Positions 38,667 through 51,600 of a stretch of DNA of 64,000 bases are shown one piece after another. The translations under genes were made by a program, and so were the position numbers. The notes below the pieces were generated by a model, which was not told the origin of the DNA, made no database searches, and was given only the letters and a program-made list of their open reading frames with translations. The DNA comes from Bugulina stolonifera. Its lineage: Eukaryota; Bryozoa; Gymnolaemata; Cheilostomatida; Bugulidae. The stretch is taken from positions 13,335,223-13,399,222 of the forward strand of contig OW285197.1 in the NCBI GenBank assembly GCA_935421135.1, given 5' to 3'. Positions within the stretch are counted from its first letter, which is position 1, and the number at the start of each line of letters is the position of its first letter.

Positions 38667-39002
38667 ATGTCATCAGAACATATACGCCTGCGACGGAGGA
38701 AAGAGAGTGACGATTTCCGACCCGACCAGTTCAGCACAAGAGAGCACACATCTAAAGTTCCATACAAATCAATACTGCTAGCTGTATCTCTATTTACCAT
38801 TGGCTCTGTATTACTAGTAGTCGGAGCTTTATTAGTAACTGGAACAATTATACCTGTAGAGTATGCAGATAGGACTATTCCAGTATTGATTCTGGGAGTT
38901 ATCTCCTTTCTACCTGGCTCCTACCATACATACTTAGCATGGGGTGCTTACAGACGGTATGCAGGATACAGTTATAGGGACATACCAAGCTTTGATGACT
39001 AG
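38667..39002 (+). CDS. TMEM230: Transmembrane protein 230, intronless
   Basis: 111 residues. The family signature is clear: KVPYKSILLAVSLFTIGSVL (first membrane helix, about 31-55), ADRTIPVLILGVISFLPGSY (second helix, about 67-90), and the conserved end GYSYRDIPSFDD, nearly identical to vertebrate TMEM230 (YSYDDIPDFDD). The N-terminus is short and charged. TMEM230 is a small two-pass protein of secretory and endosomal vesicles. It reads in a single exon here, which may be ancestral or a retrocopy; the open frame argues it is functional. Confidence 0.95.
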   Translation: MSSEHIRLRRRKESDDFRPDQFSTREHTSKVPYKSILLAVSLFTIGSVLLVVGALLVTGTIIPVEYADRTIPVLILGVISFLPGSYHTYLAWGAYRRYAGYSYRDIPSFDD

Positions 39003-39509
39003 ATGATTTTAAGATGTGCATCATAGGCCTCTTCTAACACATTGAAATGAAACAGCAGAGGGGTTCGCAGAGATGGATTGGCTATCATAAATTTAACTGA
39101 AAAACTGCAAATTTAAGATATACAGTGCCTGAGTATCCTGGTGAAGTAATGCATACATTGTATATATTTTTATTGTATTCTATGGAAATAATGCTTCAGG
39201 TAACCTTATTCCAACCAATATACATGTATTAAAAATCTATTTTTCAGTTTTTAAAATGTGTTCAATGTTTCATATTTATTTGACGTTATCCACAGTAATA
39301 TATCTAAGTCAGATGGTGCCTTAGTTTTTTTTTCGTTCCCAATGTACATATTATACTATGGACAGATTTGCACATAGATGCATGCACTTCACCAAAATAT
39401 TTAGTCTTGGAGTTGTCTACTATTGGTACTGCATAGAACAAGAAAAGACAACAGCTATAATGTTACACTCAGCATAGCCTATACATGTATATATCTACAT
39501 TATGTGTAC

Positions 39510-39515
39510 AATAAA
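39510..39515 (+). terminator. Candidate poly(A) signal of TMEM230
   Basis: AATAAA about 510 bp after the TMEM230 stop and about 90 bp before the convergent NUP188 stop. Candidate NUP188 signals (AATAAA on the minus strand) are at 39,275-39,280 and 39,168-39,173, so the two 3' UTRs could overlap. Confidence 0.4.
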
Positions 39516-39601
39516 ATGAATAGCTAGTCTGTAATGTATGTATATGCCTACAGAAACTATACAATCTACAGTATTTAGATGTATTCACTGATATAACTAT
39601 A

Positions 39602-42600
39602 TCACTTGAGTATGTTCTTTACAAACTGGTCAGCTAGTTTGTATAGCCCGTGCTCTGCCAGGTTGGTTGGAAAGGCGGGGCTGTGCATACTACGAGCCCT
39701 TGGAGACTTAGTACTGCTAGAAGAGTGCAGGGAGGATGTAGACATTGATAAACCGGGAGTTGCTGCCCCTCTGTGACTTGGACTTGGTGGGTTCAACTTC
39801 CTGTAGTACCTCTGTATTCCGGTGATGCACACATTCTAAAACAACACCATTTAGGCATTATATAGAGTAGGATATGACATCACAAGATGCTGTATGGAGT
39901 AGGATATGATGTCACTAGGTACTCTGTAGAGTAGGATATGACATCACAAGATGTTCTATCATGTAAGATAAGCTAGTATCTAGCTGATTATTTGACTAAA
40001 TAAAAACCAATACAAATATGACCTTTTATTAGAACATGTAAATCCAATATTATAGGAGTGAGAGAGTCGGTCTCACTGCTAGACTTACCAGCTCTGATGA
40101 GATGTCTCTCTTGAGAATATTAGTCTCTCTAGGCCCCAAAACATCAGCTCGCAGATAGAGTAGCACCTGGCTCATTATTAGATACAGTGTAATCTCTAGG
40201 ATATACAGTAGTTTTGGTCTACAAACAGTTACACACTGACAGTCGGGAAAACTTCACAATACTTATATAGGTATATGTATGTATATATAAATATGTAGGC
40301 TATGTCGTATCATTTCATTACACGAGTACATGTATCACTTTATATATGTGTACAAGTATATCGTATCACTTTATACACATGTATATATCGTATCGCTTTA
40401 TAATCATGTATTGTATAGTCAGTCACCTTATGGTCTCCACTTCATCATCTGATAGCTGACTTCTAGATGGTGACCTTTCACTCTAAAAACAGATCATAGA
40501 CTACAATCTAAGGCTAGTATTGTGTGGAACAGAGGCTACGTTGATAGCATTGAAAGATCAGAATAGACTATGTCATCTTGTAGTAAATGTAGAAAATTGG
40601 GGTATTTTATTCTACTATTATAGTATAGATATCTTCCAATAAGAATCACTCCATGGAGAGTAAGGAAATAAATTATGGGTGAGTTGGGTATTGCAAGGCT
40701 ATCGGAGGTATCTCATTAACACATTGTATAGATACTAGAAACAGTCCGTCCTGTATCATCGGGTAAAATGGGCATAAAATCATGACCAATATACATGCAA
40801 CAAGTAAATATTAATTCTCCCATAATGCCAGAGTTTCAATTGGCCCCGCCCACCTTTGTAAGAAGACTGATGCATAGAGTCATAGTACTGATAAAGCTGC
40901 CAAAAGAGGGCGCAGCCTTGTTCTCTAAGGCGGGATGACTAAGTCCATACGTCACCAGAGGTTCGTAGCTCATGACGTCAAACGTTACGTCATTGAGTAG
41001 TTGCGGTAGGTCAGGGGTGAAGGATTTCATAACAAGACAGCATTCCGAGAGGACATCTAGAATACTGAAATATAGAAAACATTATACTATAATACTATAT
41101 ACTATACATATATCACTACTTAGTGCTGGCCTGTGTGTGTGTGATATATCAATACCAAACCTACCTATGACGGGTGTGTGATATATCAATGGAATCAGGT
41201 TTCTCGTCTGTTTTACGTTTCGACTGTTTGAAGAGCATCAACTGTATAGCCTTAGGCCTGTGTAACAGAGCTACACAATCCTGGGAGAGGTAACACACCG
41301 CCACCTAAAATTATAAATTTTATAGTTGTTGAGAGAGGCTAACATCTACATAATTTGCCCTGGTCATTGACCAATTGTATGGCTGGGGAATCATAAGATA
41401 GGATCACAAATAATGCATGGGAAGGCCGCTCATCTAAAGCCTTGTCCACATAGGGATAATCTAAAGCTATGTACGCATAGGGATAATCTAAAGCCATGTT
41501 CACATAGGGATAATATAAAGCCATGTTCGGATAGGGATAATATAAAGCTATGTTCGTATAGGGATAATATAAAGGTATGTTCACATAGGGACAATCTAAA
41601 GCTATGTTCGCACAGGGATAATCTAAAGCTATTTTCACACAGGACTAGAATCCTGCCCAAAGCTGCATAGAAATCAGTGGGCTTGATAGCAATGATAATG
41701 AAGAAAAAATACCTTCATAACAACACATTACAGTTGATTCTAAAGCTGGCAAACACACACAACTAGTATTATGTTATCACGTCATACAAATATACAAGAG
41801 TAGATGTTGGAATGGAGGAATAGACTAACCAGGAATTGTTTGACCCTGTCATTACTTGACTCGCTCATCCACTGGTGCTGGTGCTTAGAGAGACGAGCCA
41901 ATAGATGGACGTATGACCTCAGTTCTAGCATACTCTCTGGGTGGACAGTAATGGACATGGTCTCTGATAGCTACCATAACAGTAGAGTATATTATATACA
42001 GAAACTGATGAACAATATTACTAAAGTCGAGTTCAGTCTACAGACGTCATGTCACAATTCAGTAGGAGAACTCACTGACTACAGACGGACTCCACAGTTG
42101 ATATATTGTTAGAGTAGTCTGCAGCTAAAAGAGTTAATAGTGGAGTCACCATAGTCATGATCCATTGAAGCTACCACTACTAGCTACTATTGCTGCTACT
42201 ACTATTACTGCTACAACTGGTACTACTTACCAAAAGTATCCTATCGGAATGGACAGCTACAAATGACGCAGCGTCTGCTACGAAGCCATGTGTCAGCGTG
42301 TCGAGTAGACAGCAGTAGACATCAGTTATCTGTGCTAGAACTCGGTGCCAGGCATTACTTGAGGTCTACAATATCACCAAAATTTTTTCAATGAAATAAA
42401 TAATCTCCAAGTTAACACACAAATTGAATCGCACACATTGTCTATCATCACATGACATGTATCCAGTAGCGAACATACCGCAGTAGTCAACACATCACCA
42501 GTGCCACCAGGGGGCGTAGATGTGTAGAGCGAGGTGACAGCGAGAGTGAGGTGCTCAGAAAGAGGCTGAGCAATGAGTTTAGACGTTGAGAGTTTAGTAG

Positions 42601-45600
42601 ACAACTTGGTGAGCAACGCCACGCATGACTCGACGTAACTTATGTCTGTGTGCGTCTGTAAGAAGAATCAATCAGATGAGAGCATAATATGGAGAACACA
42701 AATGGAAATAAATATTGCAGTACCGTATGTTATCTGGCTAGTGTTATCACACAGTACTCTATATAGCTAGTGTTACCACACAGCACTCTATCTAGCTAGC
42801 GCTACCACACAGTACTACACCTACCTTGATAGACTGGCACATGCTGCCCAATAAGGAGTACATAACATAGGACTCGTGTAGCCTGCTAATCCACACACTT
42901 TCTGGTAACTTGTCAATCAGCTCAAAGAGGGCCGACAGCAGAACCACCCGCAACTACAAACATAGACCAGACACTATATTATTCCACGGACAAAGTCTCA
43001 TCCTCATACATGTACACGTGTATGGGACATGGTTTGATAACAAACAGAGACATGGTCAGTAATATATCAGCACAAGTGACCGCCGATAGTGACCGGTCAT
43101 CGAGTTGTCCAATGATTTGAAACAATCAGAGCCAGTCTCAGCTTATGCTGAGCATCTACAATTCTGACTATCTACCCGATGCATGATCACCTGACAATCT
43201 ACAGCGCAGGTAGATATACACATGCAGGTAAATATACATGTAGTTAATACATAGATAAGTAAATAGTTACCTGCTGCAGAGGGGCTACACTGATAGAAGA
43301 GACAGTAGGTGAGTCCTTCCTAGGGCTACAGACTTGCATAGGCTCAGCTCCAGGAGATGAAATAGAAGACAGCTGCATATTACAGGCTGGTAGGAGGTTA
43401 CACACACAACTCAGCATCGATTGAGTGGAATCTGAAGCTATAATTAAACAAAAAGCTCTAATATATGTAATATTATAATTATAATAATGCAAATACTTAC
43501 TAATATGAACTAGCCTTCACTATACAGACACACTATGTGAACTAGCCTTTACTATACTGATACACTATGTGAACCAGCCTTTACTATACTGATACACTAT
43601 GTGAACTAGCCTTTACTATACTGATACACTATGTGAACTAGTCTTTACTATACTGATACACTATGTGAACTAGCCTTTACTATACTGATACACTATGTGA
43701 ACTAGCCTTTACTATACTGATACACTATGTGAACTAGCCTTTACTATACTGATACACTATGTGAACTAGCCTTTACTATACTGATACACTATGTGAACTA
43801 GTCTTTACTATACTGATACAATACATGAACTAGCCTTTACTATACTGATACACTATGTGAACTAGCCTTTACTATACTGATGCACTATGTGAACTAGCCT
43901 TCACTCTAGTCGATATGTCGGCTACTTACTTGAAGTCGGTCTTCTCTGCACTTTCATCTTATGACTCGTAAGCAACTGTAGTGAAGCTACAATTCCTACC
44001 AGTGTAGAGGGGAGTAGTTGCATGTCCGAGCCACCGTTGGTTGAGCTGTGTAGAACTTGGGTTAGCTTGTCATAACTTGGTTCCCAGTCCTTGAGATGAC
44101 TAAAGAGAAAACACAAAAAGTTATTATCTCATGATGGATACGAGGCTCACCACAGTAACAAGTTCATGTGTTATTCAATCCTTCTGAGTTGAGTACCCAA
44201 AACAGCTTGATGACCTTTTACATTCATGGGCAATGCTCTCAGTCTCCACATGCAACCAGCTATAGTACATTACAGTACTAATACATGCACTCTTATCAGT
44301 AACTGTCATGATAGTTACTAGTTAGCTACTCCAAGATAACTGTTGTTAGTAGATAGTATGCACTTAATTAATAGTATAGCAGACATCTACCAAGCTGCTG
44401 TAAGTACGCATGTACTAAACTACTGTAAGTACACATGTACTAAAAATGCTGTAAGTACACATGTACTAAACTACTGTAAGTAGACAGGCAGAAGCTGACC
44501 TGTGCCATTTAGTAAGAAGGTCAAAGTAGAGAGAGCTGAGCATACTGGTCAGCCTATGATGGACATGGGTCATCTCCAGGGTCATCGTTTGAGTCAGTGT
44601 GTCCAGCACATGATTCATCACAGTAACACAAGTCTCTGGTTTGTGGAGGGAACTCTTAGCCTAAAGCATACGATACTCCTAGAGTCAATTGATAGTAAGA
44701 TACAGATAGATTGGATCATATAGGATGAAGAGTAGTACATCTATACAACGTGTGACAAGCAATAGCATATAGATATATATAATATATAATAATTATAATA
44801 TATATATAATTATAATATGATAACCTCAGTTCCACACTCACCAACCACATAGTAGAGAGGAACATGCGGTAAGAGTCCAGTAAATGTATGGAAGCAGATT
44901 GACGCAATGTCTGATCGTATGTGGCTGAGGTATCACTCATAGCCATTAGTTCCTCGTGCAGGAAGGTGGATACACCCACCCACTGCGGCTGGGTGACTGA
45001 TGCTAACACAGACTGGAACTCTTTAGCTGAGGAGTCCCTAACATACAATAGAAGTAACTCTAGTTAAAAAGATGAAACCTTCTCAAACAAGCTGGTTATT
45101 ACGTACCTAAAGTCTGGTTCACATTCACCTGACCATGTAGTGACTTGTGTATACAGAGGTGGGGGGAGGGGGGGGGTTACATCTCATTAAAAGATTAGAG
45201 CAGCACTAGGAGTTGGATTTCAGTCAGTGACTGTGCTCTCCACAATACTACCGACAGCAGAAGAGGGTGATACAAATAGCCCCCACACATGGGTGAGCGC
45301 ATAGTAACTAGACTAACCTCTGATACAGCTGGTAAGAGAGAAGCTGCAAAACGTTGCAGTAGAGCTTAGCTTTGATTGGATGGCTGTCAGAGTCAGAACC
45401 CATGTTACCCAATGGATTGGTGAGGGGTGCCGTTACTGTCTTCCAGAAAGATTTACTGTATATAAATAATCACAGGCTAACATCACTAACAATCAACATC
45501 GTAGATGTACATGATAACCAGACATTAGATAAATTTGACAATTTAGTGGAACTCGCTTAATGCAAACCTCACATAATGCAAAAACATGTTTGGTTCCAAC

Positions 45601-48600
45601 TATTATCATGGTCCCTGCTCAGCACTATATAATGACTTCAATTAAGTGAAGTGATCTTACAATTCAAACTCGGGCCTAATTCAAACCAAAATATGGTGGT
45701 CCCTTGGAGCTGCCGTGGCCTAGTGGTAAGGGCTCTGGACTTTCATGTGGGAGTCCCAGGTTCTATTCCCATAAGGGTCATTGGTGGTGTTAGGAAGGGC
45801 ATCCAACCTGATAATGCTCCATTGGTGAAGTGCCTTCTCCACCCCAAATTAGAAAAAATGCAGATCTCTTTAGCTCTTTGCTTTCTTACCTGGGATTAAT
45901 AGCGGGAAGTAAAATTGGTAAGTTTTTTATGGTGGTCCCTTGTAGTTTGAATTAAGCAAGTTTTACTATGTCTTGCCTTTAGAGTAATGTTGTACTGTTC
46001 TCATAATTGGCAGGTTTTAAGATTTAAGAGCTTGTCTACCATTGCATATGGTGACCTACCTGACGGCCAACTGTTGAGTGATCCGCTGCCTGCCCGATGT
46101 CCAGAGAGCCAGTACAAAGTTGAGACCAGCCAATAGGAGGTCACCTGGACAGAGGTGGGTAAACTGTCTATCAGCCTCTATCATCTGCTGGGTAATCTCT
46201 AGCAGTGGTCGCTGTAATATACAGTAGCATAGCATAGCTATACATAGTTTAGTATAGCGTTACGTAGTACAGCATAGTGAAGTATGGAATTAGCATAGTG
46301 TAGCACAGGGTATTGTACAGTGTATAATATGTAGAAAAGGACAATACACATGTATAACATAGTAACATGTCAAATGGTGCTAGTAGTATAACAGAGCATA
46401 GCATAGGATACTGAATCACAAAGAACAGGATAATGCAATACATGGTATAGACCTTGTATAGCTGAGTGGTAGAGGAACTATATTTCTGATATGGTCTATG
46501 ACAAGTTACTTCTAGTTATACAATTCAATAAGAGTGATAGCCCTGGGCAACTGTTAGCCTTAGCTCTACAATAATCATGTGTTGTATTACCTCCCCCTTT
46601 CCTTTAGTAGAAAGGAACAACTCTAGGAGCCCCGGTTGGTTCTCGACACACGTGGTGAGTAGCTCCACCAGAACCACCTTGAAATTGGGGTCCTCTGAAC
46701 GCTGAGCCAATCTCCGTATGAGCCCAGATCTGATAGAGTACGACTCCTCACCGAAACTAGAGAGTAAGCTCATCTGTGACTCCTACAGCAGAGAGTGACA
46801 CATCTACAGCTAGTAAATTATCACACCCCCTTCCTTCCTGGCTGATATAATCATGTGAACACCTACTAGTATATGTATACATGCAGCACATGTCGTAGGT
46901 ACACAAGATTGACAGTAGACATACATGTATATTATATATACTCGTACATGTACATGTATATACCTGTGCTATGACGTTACACCACTGTGCTATGGTATAC
47001 TATAATACCTAGACATCTGTATATATTATATTATATTATATACCTGTGCTATGACGTTGAGTAACTGCGTGCTGACTACTGATAGTTTAGTATGATGTCT
47101 ATGGTAGGTGAAGGAAGCAACCACTCTACTTATGTGTCTCTGAGATTGGTTAGCCTTAGTGGAGAGACACGACTCCAGAGCTGTGTCTTCTGCAACATTA
47201 AGACCACAGTCTGCTTATTACTAGTATATAGCTCAATACGTAAATGTAGGGTACACCAAAAACAGTCTAAAGGCTAGGGTACATGGTAGGCCGTGAGAAC
47301 ATGTTGGTCTTCGCATAGATTCTGTTGGCCGAAAAAGAACAGTCAGCCCCTCAGGTAGCTGAGCCTTAAAGGCTATTGAAGAACATTACCTTTTGGAAAA
47401 CTTTGGCAAATCCTAAATGAAAAGGGAGAAAGAGAACAACTTCAAACAAACACCAAGTAAAATAGTAATCACAACAGTTAGCCTAGGGTCCTAGGGTAGC
47501 GTAGAAGATATTAGATATTACCTTTAGTTCCTTGGGCTATGTTGAGTAACCTATGGAGTATAGATAGGCATAGCTCTAGTTTGTAGACAGTAGACGGCCT
47601 TCCTTCTTTGACTAGACAACTCTTTACCTGCAGGCTACAATTGGACTACACTATTAGAAAGAGCCATGCAGTATATGAGCAGTATAATAGGAGTTACCCT
47701 CTCTGCAGTGAATGAGCAGCACCTATTACCCATTGGTACTATTTCTAGGTGACGTTAACTCCAAATACATATAAAGCATAATGGAGGCGTGACTTGTCGG
47801 ATGTTGCCAGCGGCCATAACTTGACCGCCTGGCGTACAGTACATTTAGCCCTCTCAACCAACAAGCTATAGAGAAAGATAAGAGTAATCCAGAGCACAGA
47901 TGACTATGTACCCAATGTATATACCTAGAGGATGTATATATACTGACCCATACTGTTCAAGTATGACACCATCTAACATCTCAGCACCGAATGTGATCAT
48001 ATCGAGGAGAGAGTGGGCGGAGTTTGTGTGTAGTAATGTGCGTACACACGCCTTCCTCAGCTGGTCTTCATCTACTGGTTTACTGTAACAGTGAAGGAAA
48101 AAACAAATATCACGCGAGAGTGGAGACGGAGTTAGTAATGTATGCACACACATACCTGACTGCATAGATAGAGTTAGTATTGTCCGCACACACATATTTG
48201 AATGTATAAATAGGGCTAGTATTGTATGCACACACATATCTGACTGTATTGATAGAGTTAGTATTGTATGCACACACATACCAGACTGTATTGATAGGGC
48301 TAGTATTGTATGCAAACACATACCTGACTGTATTGATAGAGTTAGTATTGTATGCACACACATACCAGACTGTATTGATAGGGCTAGTATTGTATGCACA
48401 CACATACCAGACTGTATTGATAGGGCTAGTATTGTATGCACACACATACAAGACTGTATTGATAGGGCTAGTATTGTATGCACACACATACCAGACTGTA
48501 TTGATAGGGCTAGTATTGTATGCACACACATACAAGACTGTATTGATAGGGCTAGTATTGTATGCACACACATACCAGACTGTATTGATAGGGCTAGTAT

Positions 48601-51600
48601 TGTATGCACACACATACAAGACTGTATTGATAGGGCTAGTATTGTATGCACACACATACCTGACTGTATTGATAGGGCTAGTATTGTATGCACACACATA
48701 CAAGACTGTATTGATAGGGCTAGTATTGTATGCACACACATACCAGACTGTATTGATAGGGCTAGTATTGTATGCACACACATACAAGACTGTATTGATA
48801 GGGCTAGTATTGTATGCACACACATACCTGACTGTATTGATAGGGCTAGTATTGTATGCACACACATACCTGGCTGTATTGATAGGGCTAGTATTGTATG
48901 CACACACATACCAGACTGTATTGATAGGGCTAGTATTGTATGCACACACATACCTGACTGTATTGAGTATAATATTGATCATCTCGATACAAAGCTCCCC
49001 AATTGTGTCTCTTTCAGTCACATCAATGTATCTAAAGACAAGAAACAATAGTAATACAAATGAATACAAAACGTACAGAAATACACAGAAATTCCAATAA
49101 ATAAATATAAATAAAAGTCAAATGGTTATTAGTGATATACATCTACATATAACCAAACAGTGGCAAATCATGAGATCAATATATCATTTAGTTTGCAAAG
49201 AAATAGATTCAAAAGTCAAAATTGTTTAAATAATAATGTGGTAAATATAGATAGATATAATGTAACACGAAAGTCTAAGCTCCAGTCCAAAGTACACACA
49301 GTATATGTATATATTGTATATGCTACCCACCTCCACCCATTGTATGATGTCAGGACATCCCTCAGTACGTAGAGTACGACAGGAAGTAGCCTCAATCTCA
49401 CAATCTGAGAATGAGACTGCTGAGAGCTCTGCAGAGTGGAGCACACCATCTTCAGAGTGGAAATTAGTACAGGGTACCTGTGAGTACATGTAAGAATGTA
49501 CATAAGTACTAAAAGGGTACCAGTGGGTACATGTCAGAATAGATATGAGTACAGGGGACCTGTGGGTACATGTCAGCTCTCTTATCTGTACAATATCACA
49601 CTTAGCTAAAGTTCTACTATGAGGTTATAAAAGAGTAGCATACTTAGCGGCCGTACACTCGGCGCTGTAGAGCACTTGACCCAGCAATGACTTCTCTATC
49701 CTCGCCTCCCAAGGTGAGTGGAGATCAGTGTCTGGGTTCAGGAGGAAGGGAAGGAATCCTATACAGAGATTCTCTACAACCGTCGCAGGAGCAAACAGCG
49801 CCAGAGAAGCTGATAGATCAATACATGCTGCCAGAGTATCTAAGGGCGGAGCTTCTAGTGATGCCAAACTATATAATATACAATGTAGTATACATGTACA
49901 GAAAGAAATAGTATGATAAATGACTGTAGCTATATAAAGCAGCTATATAAACTCTGACTTGACTAATACTTAATTGGAGGTGTTATTATACTTGACACAT
50001 ATACTCCTATTATTAGTCGAACATGGACAGCATTGAAGTTGTCCCACTTTTGGAGATTCAATGAATCTGTATAGCTAATCAGTGAATAACATACTCAAGT
50101 AATATTCTATAGTGAGTCATTAAATAACGTACCCATGTAGTATTCTATTAATAGTGAGCTAATGGATAACATACCCATGTAGTATCCTGTAGAGCGAGTC
50201 ATGAATGCGCTCGGCAGGAGGACCAGATATGGGTGCATGTTTAAATGTGACAGCCATCAGTCTAATGTTACACAGCAGTCTCTCTTGAGTCTGAGGTAGG
50301 AAAGCAAAGTGAAGGGCGGAGACAAACACAAGGAGAACAAGCCACTAGTTACAATAAATCTACATACAATGTATTACATCAAGTATAATATTAACCATCA
50401 AAGAACCTTCTATGAACGAGTCATCCACAACTCTCAGATTTCACATACAAAATCATGTGACTATGACAACAGGTGCTCCGCAAATATAACCATATAATGG
50501 TCTATAAACCAACGACCAGTAAAGTAGGTGCTCTAATACCTTGACACTTCCGATTACGTACATCTGGTCACAGGTAACTACCATTTCATAGGAGAGTAAA
50601 TCCCATGCATTATATGGATGCTGCCATTGTACAGTGGGTGGTCCATCAGCACCATATATGGTGCCTACAGTGCCCACCGGTAGCTCTACAGACCCTGATA
50701 GTAAAAGTATAAAACATATACACATACTATTACAATAGAGTGGCTAGTAAAACATCAGGACAGTAACAGAGTCATATTATGTGAGCCGATGTTCTGATGC
50801 TGACTAGTACTGTGCTTAAGAGTACCTGACTAGTACTGTGCTTAAGAGTACCTGACTAGTACTGTGCTTAAGAGTACCTGACTAGTACTGTGCTTAAGAG
50901 TACCTGACTAGTACTGTGCTTAAGAGTACCTGACTAGTACTGTGCTTAAGAGTACCTGACTAGTACTGTGCTTAAGAGTACCTGACTAGTACTGTATTTA
51001 AGAGTACCTTGACTAGTACTGTATTCAAGAGTACCTGACTAGCACTGAATGATACCGAAGTTGTCTGCTCAGTTTTTTCTCAGTTTTGAGAAAACGAATT
51101 AGATCAAAAATTTTCATCTTAGTTTTAGAAATTGACAGAAGTAATTACCGGAAATGGGCACACTAGGACAGATTTTAATTTAAAATCTGAATCAAACTGA
51201 ATAGCAGCATTTGGTTTCTATTTGGAAATTTCATAGTTTTGGAATCAATTCATCTCACAGCACTATCTTACCAAAAATCTTTCTGTTTTCCAACAACTCA
51301 ACTTCTCTATCGTTGATAAACTGAAGTTTAGTTGGGGAATCAACGCCCAGACACTCCGTGAATGTGGGCACATCTAGTAACAGACCCACTACCTGTAACA
51401 TAAAGAACCTCGGCTACAGACAAATAATTTACAGTATTTATTGATTTCATTTGTATAATACTACATGTACATGTATGTTGGCGTGAGTATGACTACACCA
51501 AGTTGAACTAATACATTATAAAAATACATTACAAGTTTAACTGCTTAATCATATAGTTTAGTTTAGAAGTTATCCCCTCTCCAGTTTGAGAGTTGATAAC

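Larger units (their letters stand above)
39602..45037 (-). other. NUP188: NUP188 exons 27-39: C-terminal solenoid
   Basis: Residues about 1,023-1,702. Anchors are AWHRVLAQITDVYCCLLDTL, LSQDCVALLHRPKAIQLML, KSFTPDLPQLLNDVTFDVMS with ENKAAPSFGSFISTM (vertebrate SEVAPSFGTLLATV), LLYILEITLYLIMSQVLLYL, and a Ser-rich tail ending LADQFVKNILK, matching the vertebrate LVQAFVRHMQR terminus. Confidence 0.93.
45318..49868 (-). other. NUP188: NUP188 exons 18-26: middle solenoid
   Basis: Residues about 584-1,022. Family anchors are PPLDTLAACIDLSASLAL, VLYVLRDVLTSYNG (vertebrate MFVLKEMLPSYHKW), ASFTYHRHHTKLSVVSTQLL (vertebrate AKYIYHKHDPALPRLAIQLL) and LLTTCVENQPGLLELFL, almost identical to the vertebrate AVETQPGLIELFL. 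Confidence 0.92.

Noticed and set aside
45707..45790. tRNA gene candidate (A and B boxes)
   Set aside because: The acceptor stem does not pair and the sequence continues into a SINE body flanked by a target duplication.
47866..49100. 361-, 319- and 292-aa ORFs on both strands
   Set aside because: All arise from the stop-free 42-bp repeat. Only the frame continuous with NUP188 exon 20 is of interest, and only if introns are retained.
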